Position numbers and translations under genes: made by a program. From the NCBI RefSeq assembly GCF_014198605.1, contig NZ_JACIHU010000001.1: a DNA stretch of 64,000 nt. The stretch is one strand, 5' to 3'. Under the pieces are notes generated by a model. The model ran no database searches and had not been told where the DNA came from. It saw only the letters and a program-made list of their open reading frames with translations. The stretch comes from Rhizobium etli_C. Its GTDB lineage: Bacteria; Pseudomonadota; Alphaproteobacteria; Rhizobiales; Rhizobiaceae. Shown piece after piece: positions 33,660 to 40,881 of the stretch. Each line of letters starts with the position of its first letter. The stretch's first letter is position 1.

Positions 33660-33930
33660 TGTGGTGTGCCTATGTTGCCCTTCGCTGCGCTCCGTGCATT
33701 CGCGGCTCAGCCCTTCAGCCCTTCAGCCCTTCAGCCCCTCACCCCCTCATCTGCCTGCCGGCATCTTCTCCCCGCCGGGGAGAAGCGGAATCACCGCAGC
33801 GTCTCGCTCCCTTTGAAACGTTCGCTATGGGAACGAGGACCCGTGCGGCTTGCTCCCCCTTCGCCCCAGCGGGGAGAAGATGCCCGTTAGGGCAGATGAC
33901 GTGGGTGAGGAGCGAAAGCGACGAGCGCCT
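33660..33930. repeat. Rhizobium intergenic mosaic repeat, family A copy 2, with an 8-bp microsatellite
   Basis: Contains the family A blocks CACCCCCTCATCTGCCTGCC and CTTCTCCCCGCCGGGGAGAA, plus a second CCCCAGCGGGGAGAAGATG block, in reverse order to copy 1 at 3567. Within it, CCCTTCAG is repeated three times in tandem at 33711-33734, followed by a variant unit. No gene lies here. Confidence 0.7.
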
Positions 33931-33986
33931 TGGCGGCAAGCGAAAGCAGATGGAGGATATATTCCTGGAGAGAAACCTCCGCCAGT

Positions 33987-34517
33987 TCACCCGATCTGCT
34001 TCAGATCCCGCGCAAACCGCTGCCAATTCTTCACATAATCCTCTGCCGAACGCCTGATGCCCTCGACGGCCTTCTCATCCAGCACCCGCACGACACGGGC
34101 CGGTGCCCCGACGATTAGCGAATTATCGGGAAACTCCTTGCCCTCCGTCACCAGCGCATTGGCACCGACGAGGCAGTTGTTGCCGATTTTCGCGCCGTTG
34201 AGGATCGTCGCGCCCATACCGATCAGCACGTTGTCGCCGAGCGTGCAGCCGTGCAGGATGGCGTGGTGGCCGATGGTGCAGTTCTCCCCCGTCGTCAGCG
34301 GAAAGCCCATGTCGGTATGGGCCATGACGCCTTCCTGGATGTTGGTGCCGGCGCCGATGGTGATCCTCTCATTGTCGCCGCGCAGCACCGAGCCGAACCA
34401 GATGCCGACATTCTCGCCGAGTTCGATATCGCCGATCACATGCGCATCCGGCGCGATCCAGTGGAGGCCGGCGGGCGGCAGCTTCGGGGTCAGTCCTCCG
34501 AGCGCGTAGATGGACAT
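33987..34517 (-). CDS. gamma-carbonic anhydrase-like protein
   Basis: A 176-residue left-handed beta-helix protein of the hexapeptide-repeat class. Repeats run through GENVGIWFGSVLRGDNERI, GAGTNIQEGVMAHTDMGFP and IGHHAILHGCTLGDNVLIG. The three metal-binding histidines of gamma-carbonic anhydrases can be placed in AHTDMG and GHHAILHG. The C-terminal helix is amphipathic. Trimeric, zinc- or iron-dependent carbonate chemistry is likely, though many homologues lack shown activity. Ten bases separate it from the FAH-family gene upstream, suggesting an operon. Confidence 0.85.
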   Translation of the reverse strand: MSIYALGGLTPKLPPAGLHWIAPDAHVIGDIELGENVGIWFGSVLRGDNERITIGAGTNIQEGVMAHTDMGFPLTTGENCTIGHHAILHGCTLGDNVLIGMGATILNGAKIGNNCLVGANALVTEGKEFPDNSLIVGAPARVVRVLDEKAVEGIRRSAEDYVKNWQRFARDLKQIG

Positions 34518-34527
34518 GGGCCTCTCC

Positions 34528-35223
34528 TCACACGACGTCGACCGATAGCGTCGTCACGCCGTCGATGCCGCAGGTGATGCGGTCGCCCTTAGACACCGCG
34601 CCGACACCGGCCGGCGTGCCGGTCATGATGACATCGCCGGTCGCGAGCACGAAGAGCTTGGAGAGTTCTGCGATGATCTCCGGCACCTTCCAGATCATCT
34701 GGCTGAGATCGCCGTCCTGGACGCGTTTACCGTTCTGCTCCAGCCAGATCCGCCCGTTGGCGGGATGGCCGAGGCGGCTGGCCGGCACGATCGCCGAGAC
34801 CGGGGCGGAATGTTCGAAGGCCTTGGCGAGCTCCCAGGGGCGGCCGAGCTTCTTGGCCTCGCCCTGCAGGTCGCGGCGGGTGAAATCGATGCCGACGGCA
34901 TAGCCATAGATGCAGTCGAGCGCATCCTCGGCTTTGATGTTCGCGCCGCCCGCTTTCAGCGCCAGCACGCATTCGACTTCGTAATGCACGTCGCTCGACA
35001 GCGGCGGATAGGGAAATCCATTGCCTGCCGGCAGCAGGTTGTCGGCATTTTTCTGGAAGAAGAAGGGCGGTTCGCGGCTGGGATCATGACCCATCTCGAT
35101 CGCATGGTCGGCATAATTGCGCCCGACGCAATAGACGCGGCGCACCGGGAAACGATCGTCGCTGCCTTCGACCGGCAGCAAAACCGATGCGGGACGCGGA
35201 ATGACGGTGGCGGGATGGGGCAT
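34528..35223 (-). CDS. fumarylacetoacetate hydrolase family protein
   Basis: A 231-residue protein with the FAH catalytic core: VYCVGRNYADHAIEMG, HYEVECVLALKAGG (metal-binding Glu residues), GIDFTRRDLQGEAKKLGRPWE, and VIMTGTPAGVGAVSKGD. Close relatives are acylpyruvases or oxaloacetate decarboxylases (FAHD1-like). The start at 35223 has AGGAAGG upstream. Probably co-transcribed with the carbonic anhydrase-like gene. Confidence 0.88.
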   Translation of the reverse strand: MPHPATVIPRPASVLLPVEGSDDRFPVRRVYCVGRNYADHAIEMGHDPSREPPFFFQKNADNLLPAGNGFPYPPLSSDVHYEVECVLALKAGGANIKAEDALDCIYGYAVGIDFTRRDLQGEAKKLGRPWELAKAFEHSAPVSAIVPASRLGHPANGRIWLEQNGKRVQDGDLSQMIWKVPEIIAELSKLFVLATGDVIMTGTPAGVGAVSKGDRITCGIDGVTTLSVDVV

Positions 35224-35302
35224 GGGCGGGCCTTCCTGTGTTCATCGAGTCTTGGCGCATCTTAGACGCAAAACTGCGGGGCGGGGAAGCATTCTTGCCG
35301 GA

Positions 35303-35330
35303 TTGACGCTGCCGTCGCCGGGCGCTACGC
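35303..35330 (+). promoter_or_regulatory. promoter of a leaderless leader peptide
   Basis: TTGACG at 35303-35308, 16-base spacer and CTACGC at 35325-35330. Transcription would begin around 35337-35339, at or next to the ATG at 35339, as in leaderless attenuator RNAs known from rhizobial trp genes. Confidence 0.5.
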
Positions 35331-35338
35331 TGTCCTCC

Positions 35339-35407
35339 ATGAGCAGGAATTTCGCAGTCTCCACGACGTTTACGACTACCGCCTGGCGGTGGGTGGCGGA
35401 CGCGTGA
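35339..35407 (+). CDS. 22-residue leader peptide of an attenuator
   Basis: Encodes MSRNFAVSTTFTTTAWRWVA plus two residues and stops at 35407, 28 bases before a factor-independent terminator. It has five threonine and two phenylalanine codons upstream of a WRW group. The two Trp codons lie within GGCGGTGGGT (35385-35394), which can pair with ACCC-AA-CCCGCC at 35432-35443, the ascending arm of the terminator. This is the layout of ribosome-controlled attenuation. The sensed amino acid is uncertain: stalling in the Thr/Phe run would free the antiterminator arm, whereas stalling at Trp would cover it. Confidence 0.55.
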   Translation: MSRNFAVSTTFTTTAWRWVADA

Positions 35408-35435
35408 ACTGAATCCGTTCATTCTGCCGAGACCC

Positions 35436-35462
35436 AACCCGCCGGAAACGAGCGGGTTTTTT
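35436..35462 (+). terminator. intrinsic terminator of the leader RNA
   Basis: Stem AACCCGC at 35436-35442 against GCGGGTT at 35452-35458, nine-base loop, followed by a run of six T (35457-35462). It is the most canonical intrinsic terminator in the window and lies between the leader peptide and a broken gene. Confidence 0.75.
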
Positions 35463-35496
35463 GTTGCCGCTCGTCTCCCCATTCGAGGACGAGACC

Positions 35497-35949
35497 GTGG
35501 ACGATATCCAGAAACAGATACTTGCCGAGCGCGCGCTTGCCGCCGCCCGCTGCGCCCTTGCCAGCCGCTATGCCGGAGCCGCCTTCGCCTATGTCTCCGG
35601 CTCCATCATGCGTGGCGAGGGGACTAGCCTTTTCGGATATCGACCTAGTCGTGGTGTTTCCGTCGCTGGAAAGAGCCTGGCGGGAATCCTTCACCGAAGG
35701 GGATTTTCCGATCGAGGCCTTCGTCCATGATGAAGGGACGCTGGCGCATTATCTTCATGCCGATGCCGAGAGCGGCTATCCCATCATGGTCAATATGGTT
35801 GCAACCGGCAGCATCGTCGGGCCGGAGAGCGAGCGTGCGCGCCTGATCCAGGCGAGGGCGGCGAATGTGCTGGCGGCAGGGCCAAAGCCGTTTGCCGGCG
35901 CGAGTTACGACATGCTGAGGATGAAAGAAGAATGCCGGGTTCGCGATTG
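35497..35949 (+). pseudogene. broken nucleotidyltransferase gene
   Basis: From a GTG at 35497 (GAGGACGAG upstream) the frame reads DDIQKQILAERALAAARCAL, then AYVSGSIMRGEGT. After a one-base insertion near 35625 it continues in the next frame as AFSDIDLVVVFPSLERAW and FPIEAFVHDEGTLAHYL. GS-N-DIDLVV is the metal-binding signature of minimal nucleotidyltransferases. The C-terminal part is missing: the reading ends in the lipoprotein gene at 35932. It is therefore both frameshifted and truncated. Confidence 0.7.
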
Positions 35950-36369
35950 TTAAAAGCAAACTATGTTCTAATACCCATACTCTCCGTAACTTTGGGTCTG
36001 TCAGGATGCGTTACCAGCAACGATGGTGTTCAAGTCTCCACCGATCATAGCCGCGCCGTGAGTGGAGAGCGGACAAAAATGGGCCAGTCTTACAATCTGA
36101 ATGCAGACTGCACCGCTGCGACAATGCCGAGCATAAAACTGGTGCAGCCTCCCGCGCATGGATCGGTAGAATTCGTCAGCGAAAAGATTTTCTCAAATTA
36201 TGCGACAGGCGCCCCTCAGATCAGGTGCAATTCCAGGAAATCTCCTGGCGTGTCCGAATACTATACCTCTAATAGCGGATATTCCGGAAAGGATATGTAT
36301 AAGGTGAGGGTCTCCTACGGCGAAGGGACGATCAAGGACGTCACGGTCAAAATCAATGTAAGAAAATAG
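35932..36369 (+). CDS. putative lipoprotein
   Basis: A 145-residue protein with an N-terminal hydrophobic segment and lipobox LGLSGC (cysteine at about residue 26). The mature part is polar with SGERTKMGQSYNLNADCTAA, a YTSNSGYSGKDMYKVRVSYG segment and alternating beta-strand character. Family not recognised. The ATG at 35932 overlaps the 3' end of the broken nucleotidyltransferase, and the DNA here is clearly more AT-rich than its neighbours, which suggests acquisition. Confidence 0.65.
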   Translation: MPGSRLLKANYVLIPILSVTLGLSGCVTSNDGVQVSTDHSRAVSGERTKMGQSYNLNADCTAATMPSIKLVQPPAHGSVEFVSEKIFSNYATGAPQIRCNSRKSPGVSEYYTSNSGYSGKDMYKVRVSYGEGTIKDVTVKINVRK

Positions 36370-36471
36370 AGCAGGGCCGGCCTCTTGGGGCCCGGTCATT
36401 CTCATCGACAGACGAGACGGTGGCGCCTCCCGCGGCGCGTTGGCGCCATCGGTTCACGCCCGCGGAATATC

Positions 36472-37452
36472 CTAGCCTAAAGCGCCTTGCTCGGCGCAAA
36501 TCCTGTCGATCAGCGCGTCCAACTCACCCCTTGGCGGCCGGCTTTTGGCCAGGCGCTGCTTGAGGAGCATGATCGAGTCGGCGAGGATTTCGTCGAGGCT
36601 TTCGGCGCAGGTGAAGTCGCCCGCCACGCGCTTGACTTTGGAATTGTCGAAGATCGCGGTCCAGGCCTTGTCGCCGAGGAGCGGGCCGACCCATTCCGCG
36701 TTGTAGCGGATCAGCGTGTCCGTCGGCACGTGGACGATCTTTGCTTCGACGCCGAGCAGCTTTGCGATCGTCTTCTGGATGTCGTCCCAGATATGCGCGC
36801 GGTCGGAGGTGATGTGGAAAATCTCGTTGAGCGCCGCCTGCTTGCCGAACAGGCCCACGAAAGGCACGGCGAAATCGACCGAACGGGTGAGCGTCCAGGG
36901 CGTGTGGCCGTCGCCCGCCACGATGATGGGCTCGCCGTCCAGCATGCGCCTTGCCATGATGTCGCTGTCGCCCATCATGATCGGCAGGCCGGTGCGCACG
37001 GTGTGGCTGGGGCGCACGATCGTCCAGGCGAGGTTGCCGGATTTTTTCAGCAGTTCCTCGCAGGCTATTTTGGCCTGGCTATAGGGCCAGTAGGGATTGA
37101 TCGCCGGCGTCTCTTCGGTGATCACGTAGTGACGCGGCGGCTTTTCGTAGACGGAGGCAGAAGAGATGAAGATGTACTGGCCGCAATTGCCGGAGAAAAC
37201 CTCGATATCGCGGGCGACCTGATCGGGTGTGAAGGCGATGAACTGGCAGACGACGTCATATCCGGCCTTGGCGAGATCGGCGTAGGCGCTCGACCCCAGT
37301 TCGCCGACGATCGAGGTGACACCGGCGGGCAGGGCGGCATCTCTCAAGCCGCGATTGTATACGCTGACATGGTGGCCCGCGGCAACGGCGCGCGCGACGC
37401 AGGGATAGGAGATCTGGCCGGTGCCGCCGACGAAGAGAACTTTCAAAGCCAT
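36472..37452 (-). CDS. NAD-dependent epimerase/dehydratase family protein
   Basis: A 326-residue extended SDR. The dinucleotide-binding motif is VLFVGGTGQISYPCVARA at the N-terminus; the middle has FISSASVYEKPP and the catalytic YSQAK. The C-terminal part resembles plant CSP41-like and bacterial sugar-epimerase relatives. GAGGTCACTCCC places the start at 37452; the longer frame would add 13 unrelated residues. The substrate, probably a nucleotide sugar, is not assigned. Confidence 0.83.
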   Translation of the reverse strand: MALKVLFVGGTGQISYPCVARAVAAGHHVSVYNRGLRDAALPAGVTSIVGELGSSAYADLAKAGYDVVCQFIAFTPDQVARDIEVFSGNCGQYIFISSASVYEKPPRHYVITEETPAINPYWPYSQAKIACEELLKKSGNLAWTIVRPSHTVRTGLPIMMGDSDIMARRMLDGEPIIVAGDGHTPWTLTRSVDFAVPFVGLFGKQAALNEIFHITSDRAHIWDDIQKTIAKLLGVEAKIVHVPTDTLIRYNAEWVGPLLGDKAWTAIFDNSKVKRVAGDFTCAESLDEILADSIMLLKQRLAKSRPPRGELDALIDRICAEQGALG

Positions 37453-37607
37453 GGGAGTGACCTCGGGGTCTGGGGCGGGGACTGTGATCACCCTTCATAG
37501 CGTGAAAGAATGTCATCGTCTTCCGCAAATCTCCAGTTGCCGAGATGTTGAATGGGCCGATGCGACCCCTTGCGGCGGCGCGTTTGCCGCCGCAGGGGTG
37601 ATCCCGC

Positions 37608-38165
37608 TTATGCATGCGCCTTGCGATAGGCTGCGACTGCAAGCCAGATCGAGGAGAGCAGGAAGTAGAATGCACCGAAACCTGCGTAAGGCACGATATC
37701 GAGGATCGTCGGGATGGCGGTGCCGAGCGATCGGCCGATCATGAAGCCGCCGGCAAGGGCGGACTGCGCGCCGCTCAGGATCATCACCCATTGGGCGCCC
37801 TCGGTGCGCCAGCGCCTTACGCCGGTATAGAGCTGCAACAGGCCCGAGAGGATTGCCCAGGTCCCGAAGACGGCGAGGACGGCATAGGTGCTCATGCCAA
37901 GCGCGATGATGACGGCGAGCGCCGTGACCTTGCTGACCGCGACATTCAGCGTCTGCGACGGATTGGCCCGCAGGCCGCCATTAACCCGGGCGTCGACCAG
38001 ATTGGCGAGCGCATCCCACAAGGGATAGATCACCAGCAGGAAGGCCGCAGCGCCCGGCTGGCCGGCGAGAAGAATGGCGGCACCAATCCAGATGAGCGAA
38101 AATGCGGCGCGGGTGAAATAATAGGATCGCAGCCAGTCAGACTGGTTCAAAGATTGAGTTTGCAT
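37608..38165 (-). CDS. DUF308-type membrane protein
   Basis: A 185-residue inner-membrane protein with about six helices, including FSLIWIGAAILLAGQPGAAAFL and AVLAVFGTWAILSGLLQLYTGVRRW, a pattern of DUF308/HdeD-like proteins. It is divergent from the TetR gene at 38305 with two related palindromes between, so it is the probable target. Its function is unknown; HdeD relatives are linked to acid stress. Confidence 0.75.
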   Translation of the reverse strand: MQTQSLNQSDWLRSYYFTRAAFSLIWIGAAILLAGQPGAAAFLLVIYPLWDALANLVDARVNGGLRANPSQTLNVAVSKVTALAVIIALGMSTYAVLAVFGTWAILSGLLQLYTGVRRWRTEGAQWVMILSGAQSALAGGFMIGRSLGTAIPTILDIVPYAGFGAFYFLLSSIWLAVAAYRKAHA

Positions 38166-38188
38166 AGACAGGTTCCTTTGTTTGTCTA

Positions 38189-38297
38189 CCTACTAGTAGG
38201 AAGGCGAACAGACGGAGTCAATTCGGTTCGCGCACACCTTCTTGTGAACGGAAGAGAGGAGCCTCAGGGCTTGACTGTCTTCCTACCAGAAGGTAGG
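38189..38297. promoter_or_regulatory. two TetR-type operators in the divergent intergenic region
   Basis: CCTACTAGTAGG at 38189-38200 is a perfect palindrome near the DUF308 start. CCTACC-AGAA-GGTAGG at 38282-38297 lies just before the TetR ATG at 38305. Both share CCTA and TAGG half-sites. Their positions fit repression of the target and autoregulation. Confidence 0.6.
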
Positions 38298-38304
38298 CGA
38301 CGCT

Positions 38305-38892
38305 ATGAAATCAGTGGCTTCGACCTCCGACAAGATCCTCGACGTCGCCCAATCGCTCATCGTGGCGGGCGGCTATAACGGTTTCAGCTATGCCGACATC
38401 TCGGACGCGATCGGCATCCGCAAGGCGAGCATCCACCATCATTTTCCTGCCAAGGCAGAGTTGGTCGCGGTGCTGGTCGATCGCTACACCATGCAGGCGC
38501 AGGCGGGTTTGCAGTCGCTGCGCGAGCAGGCCGCAAGCCCCGCCGATCAGCTGCAGTTCTACATCGACTACTGGCGTTCCTGCATCGAGAACGCCTCGCA
38601 GCCCTTCTGCGTCTGCGCCATGCTTGCCAGCGAAATGCAGATGCTGCCCGATGAGGTGGCATTGCGCGTGCGCGCCCATTTCCGAAATCTGGCGGCATGG
38701 CTGACCTCGGTGCTGCAGTCCGGCGTCGAGCAGGGCGTGTTCCGGCTGGACAGGCGGCCGGAAGAGCAGGCGCAAATGCTGATGGCCTCGGTCCATGGGG
38801 CGATGCTGTCGTCGCGGGCTCTCGGAGATCCCGGGCTGTTTATCGCCGTGGTTGGACCTGAGATTGCGAGGCTGCGGGCGTCGAATTGCTGA
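38305..38892 (+). CDS. TetR/AcrR-family transcriptional regulator
   Basis: A 195-residue repressor. The N-terminal HTH reads FSYADISDAIGIRKASIHHHF, the typical TetR recognition helix. The C-terminal ligand domain (TetR_C_33-like) contains CVCAMLASEMQMLPDEV. It is divergent from the DUF308 gene and probably controls it and itself. The inducing ligand is unknown. Related regulators are near AcuR/NemR-type repressors. Confidence 0.87.
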   Translation: MKSVASTSDKILDVAQSLIVAGGYNGFSYADISDAIGIRKASIHHHFPAKAELVAVLVDRYTMQAQAGLQSLREQAASPADQLQFYIDYWRSCIENASQPFCVCAMLASEMQMLPDEVALRVRAHFRNLAAWLTSVLQSGVEQGVFRLDRRPEEQAQMLMASVHGAMLSSRALGDPGLFIAVVGPEIARLRASNC

Positions 38893-38910
38893 GCAGTGAC
38901 CACCGCTACA

Positions 38911-40881
38911 TCATTCCTTCCCATCGGCGGTCAAGGCATCCCGCACGATGATGTAATAGGCCGCAAGCTCAGGAATATCGGCCGTCAGTCTGTCGAAAAC
39001 GGCATCGGACGGCATCAGCGTTCCGGCATATTTCGCCTCAATAAACGCCTCATGCGCGGCCAGCGCTGCGGTGTCGGCCTTGTGCACCACGGTGAAGACG
39101 GGTGAGGGGACGGTGCGGCCCTTGACGATGATGCGGTCGAGTTCGACGACGGTGTAGTTGGCAGCCACCAGCCTTGCGGTTTCTTCGCCGAGCAGCAGGG
39201 CGACGCCGTAATTCTTGGAGGCGCCTTCGAGGCGGGAGGCGAGGTTGACGCTGTCGCCGAGGCAGGAATAATCGAAGCGGCGGGTCGAGCCCATGTTGCC
39301 GACGATGCATTCGCCGGTGTTGATGCCGACGCCCATCTTCAAGACGTGCGGCTTGCGGCCGAGGGCTGCCGCCTCCCGCTCCAGCTGGCCGTTCAGCCGC
39401 CAGATCGCCGCCTGCATGGCGAGCGAGGCGCGCACGGAGTGGAGCGCGTGGTCGGGATCGTCGAGCGGCGCATTCCAGAAGGCCATAATGCAGTCGCCCA
39501 TATATTTGTCGATCGTGCCGCCGTGATCCATCACCACGTCGGAGAGCGGCGTCAGCAGCCGGTTGATCAGGCCGGTCAGCTGCTCCGGATCGTCCTTCAG
39601 CGTCTCGGCGATGGTGGTGAAACCGCGCACGTCGGAAAATAGCACCGAGAGCGTGCGCCTCTCGCCGCCAAGCCTTAGCTGCGAGGGGTCGTTCGATAGG
39701 CGCTTGACGAGGTCGGGCGAGATATATTGGGCGAAGGCCCGGATGATCTGGCGCTTGTTGCGGCGCTCCTCGGCGTAATCGAAGGCTGCCTGGCCGAAGA
39801 CGACCGAGATATAGGCGACGGTCGGGCCGAGCGGCGAGACAAAGACATGGGCTAGGCGGATGCCGGCGGCACTGACGGCCGCGAAGGCGAGGAGGGCCGC
39901 GACACTGGTGACGATCGTCAGCCATCCGGTCGAGCGCCAGACGGTGGTGGCGGCCAGCAGCACCGATATGAGGATGCAGGCGGCGACGGTCGGCAGCCGG
40001 GCTTCGGCGATCGACAGGCCGCGGCGAATATTGTCGTAGATCGTCGCCTGGATCTCGACGCCGGAGACGAGCTTGCCGGTATGCACCGTATAGGGCGTCG
40101 CAAAGGCGTCGACGCCGCCTTTGTCGATCGCGGGCGCATTCTGCAGGCTGAGGCCGACGAGCACGACCCGGTCCTTGAAAAAATCCGGCGGCAGCAGGCC
40201 CCTCGGGTCGAGCGCCTGGTAATAGGAGACCGTGGGATAGCTGCGGGCCGGACCGAAGGATTGGATGAGCTGGCCCGCCGGCAGGGCTTCGGGAGCCACG
40301 CCGGCGGCCTTGACCAGCATGGCGGCAAAGCCGTCCTCATAGCTCGGAACGCGCCGGAAGATGCCGTCCCCGCTAAGATCGATCGAGGCGATGCCGGTCA
40401 CGGCACCTGCCTCCGTCAGCTGCGGCAGCGGTGTCGCGCGGATCAGCTGCGAGGCCTGCGGCGTCTCGATCAGCGTTTCGTCGCCGGCCAGCACGACATC
40501 CGGGCCGACGGCCCTGGTGATCGCCGCGTCATTATCCGGGTTCGAGGGCTCGGCCATGATGATGTCGAGGCCTATGACACGGGCGCCGGCGGCGCGCAGC
40601 TGACGGATGAGCTCGGCATGCAGGCTGCGCGGCCAAGGCCATTGCGCGTTGATATCGGCGAGCGAGGGTTCGTCGATCGCGACGATGACGGGTCCGCCGG
40701 GCGGCGGAAGGGGATCGTCGACGGTCGAGAGATAGTCGAAGCTTCTGAGCTCCAGCAGCGACCAGGCGGGCAGGCGCGACAGAAGCGAGATGGCGATCAG
40801 CGTCGTCAGCGACAGCACCAGGAGCCTGAGATGGCGGCTGCCGGTCTGCCTTGCCTGCCGGGGCTTCTCCTGCGCCCGCAT
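38911..40881 (-). CDS. CHASE2-domain class III nucleotide cyclase
   Basis: A 656-residue membrane sensor cyclase. One N-terminal helix is followed by a periplasmic CHASE2 domain (FDYLSTVDDPLPPP, AIDEPSLADINAQWPWPR, GLDIIMAEPS), then three membrane helices around residues 310-380 and a C-terminal class III catalytic domain. Metal aspartates are in LFSDVRGFTTI and KYMGDCIMAFW; the second half has GINTGECIVGNMGS and CLGDSVNLASRLE. The lysine of DKYMGD is the usual adenine-specifying position, favouring cAMP. It is coupled to the FecR-TPR-barrel gene by TGATG, so the barrel protein is probably its periplasmic partner. Confidence 0.88.
   Translation of the reverse strand: MRAQEKPRQARQTGSRHLRLLVLSLTTLIAISLLSRLPAWSLLELRSFDYLSTVDDPLPPPGGPVIVAIDEPSLADINAQWPWPRSLHAELIRQLRAAGARVIGLDIIMAEPSNPDNDAAITRAVGPDVVLAGDETLIETPQASQLIRATPLPQLTEAGAVTGIASIDLSGDGIFRRVPSYEDGFAAMLVKAAGVAPEALPAGQLIQSFGPARSYPTVSYYQALDPRGLLPPDFFKDRVVLVGLSLQNAPAIDKGGVDAFATPYTVHTGKLVSGVEIQATIYDNIRRGLSIAEARLPTVAACILISVLLAATTVWRSTGWLTIVTSVAALLAFAAVSAAGIRLAHVFVSPLGPTVAYISVVFGQAAFDYAEERRNKRQIIRAFAQYISPDLVKRLSNDPSQLRLGGERRTLSVLFSDVRGFTTIAETLKDDPEQLTGLINRLLTPLSDVVMDHGGTIDKYMGDCIMAFWNAPLDDPDHALHSVRASLAMQAAIWRLNGQLEREAAALGRKPHVLKMGVGINTGECIVGNMGSTRRFDYSCLGDSVNLASRLEGASKNYGVALLLGEETARLVAANYTVVELDRIIVKGRTVPSPVFTVVHKADTAALAAHEAFIEAKYAGTLMPSDAVFDRLTADIPELAAYYIIVRDALTADGKE

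Noticed and set aside
35339..35407. Ordinary trpL leader of a tryptophan gene
   Set aside because: Rhizobial trpL has consecutive Trp codons and precedes trpE. Here the Trp codons sit in the antiterminator arm and no trp gene follows.
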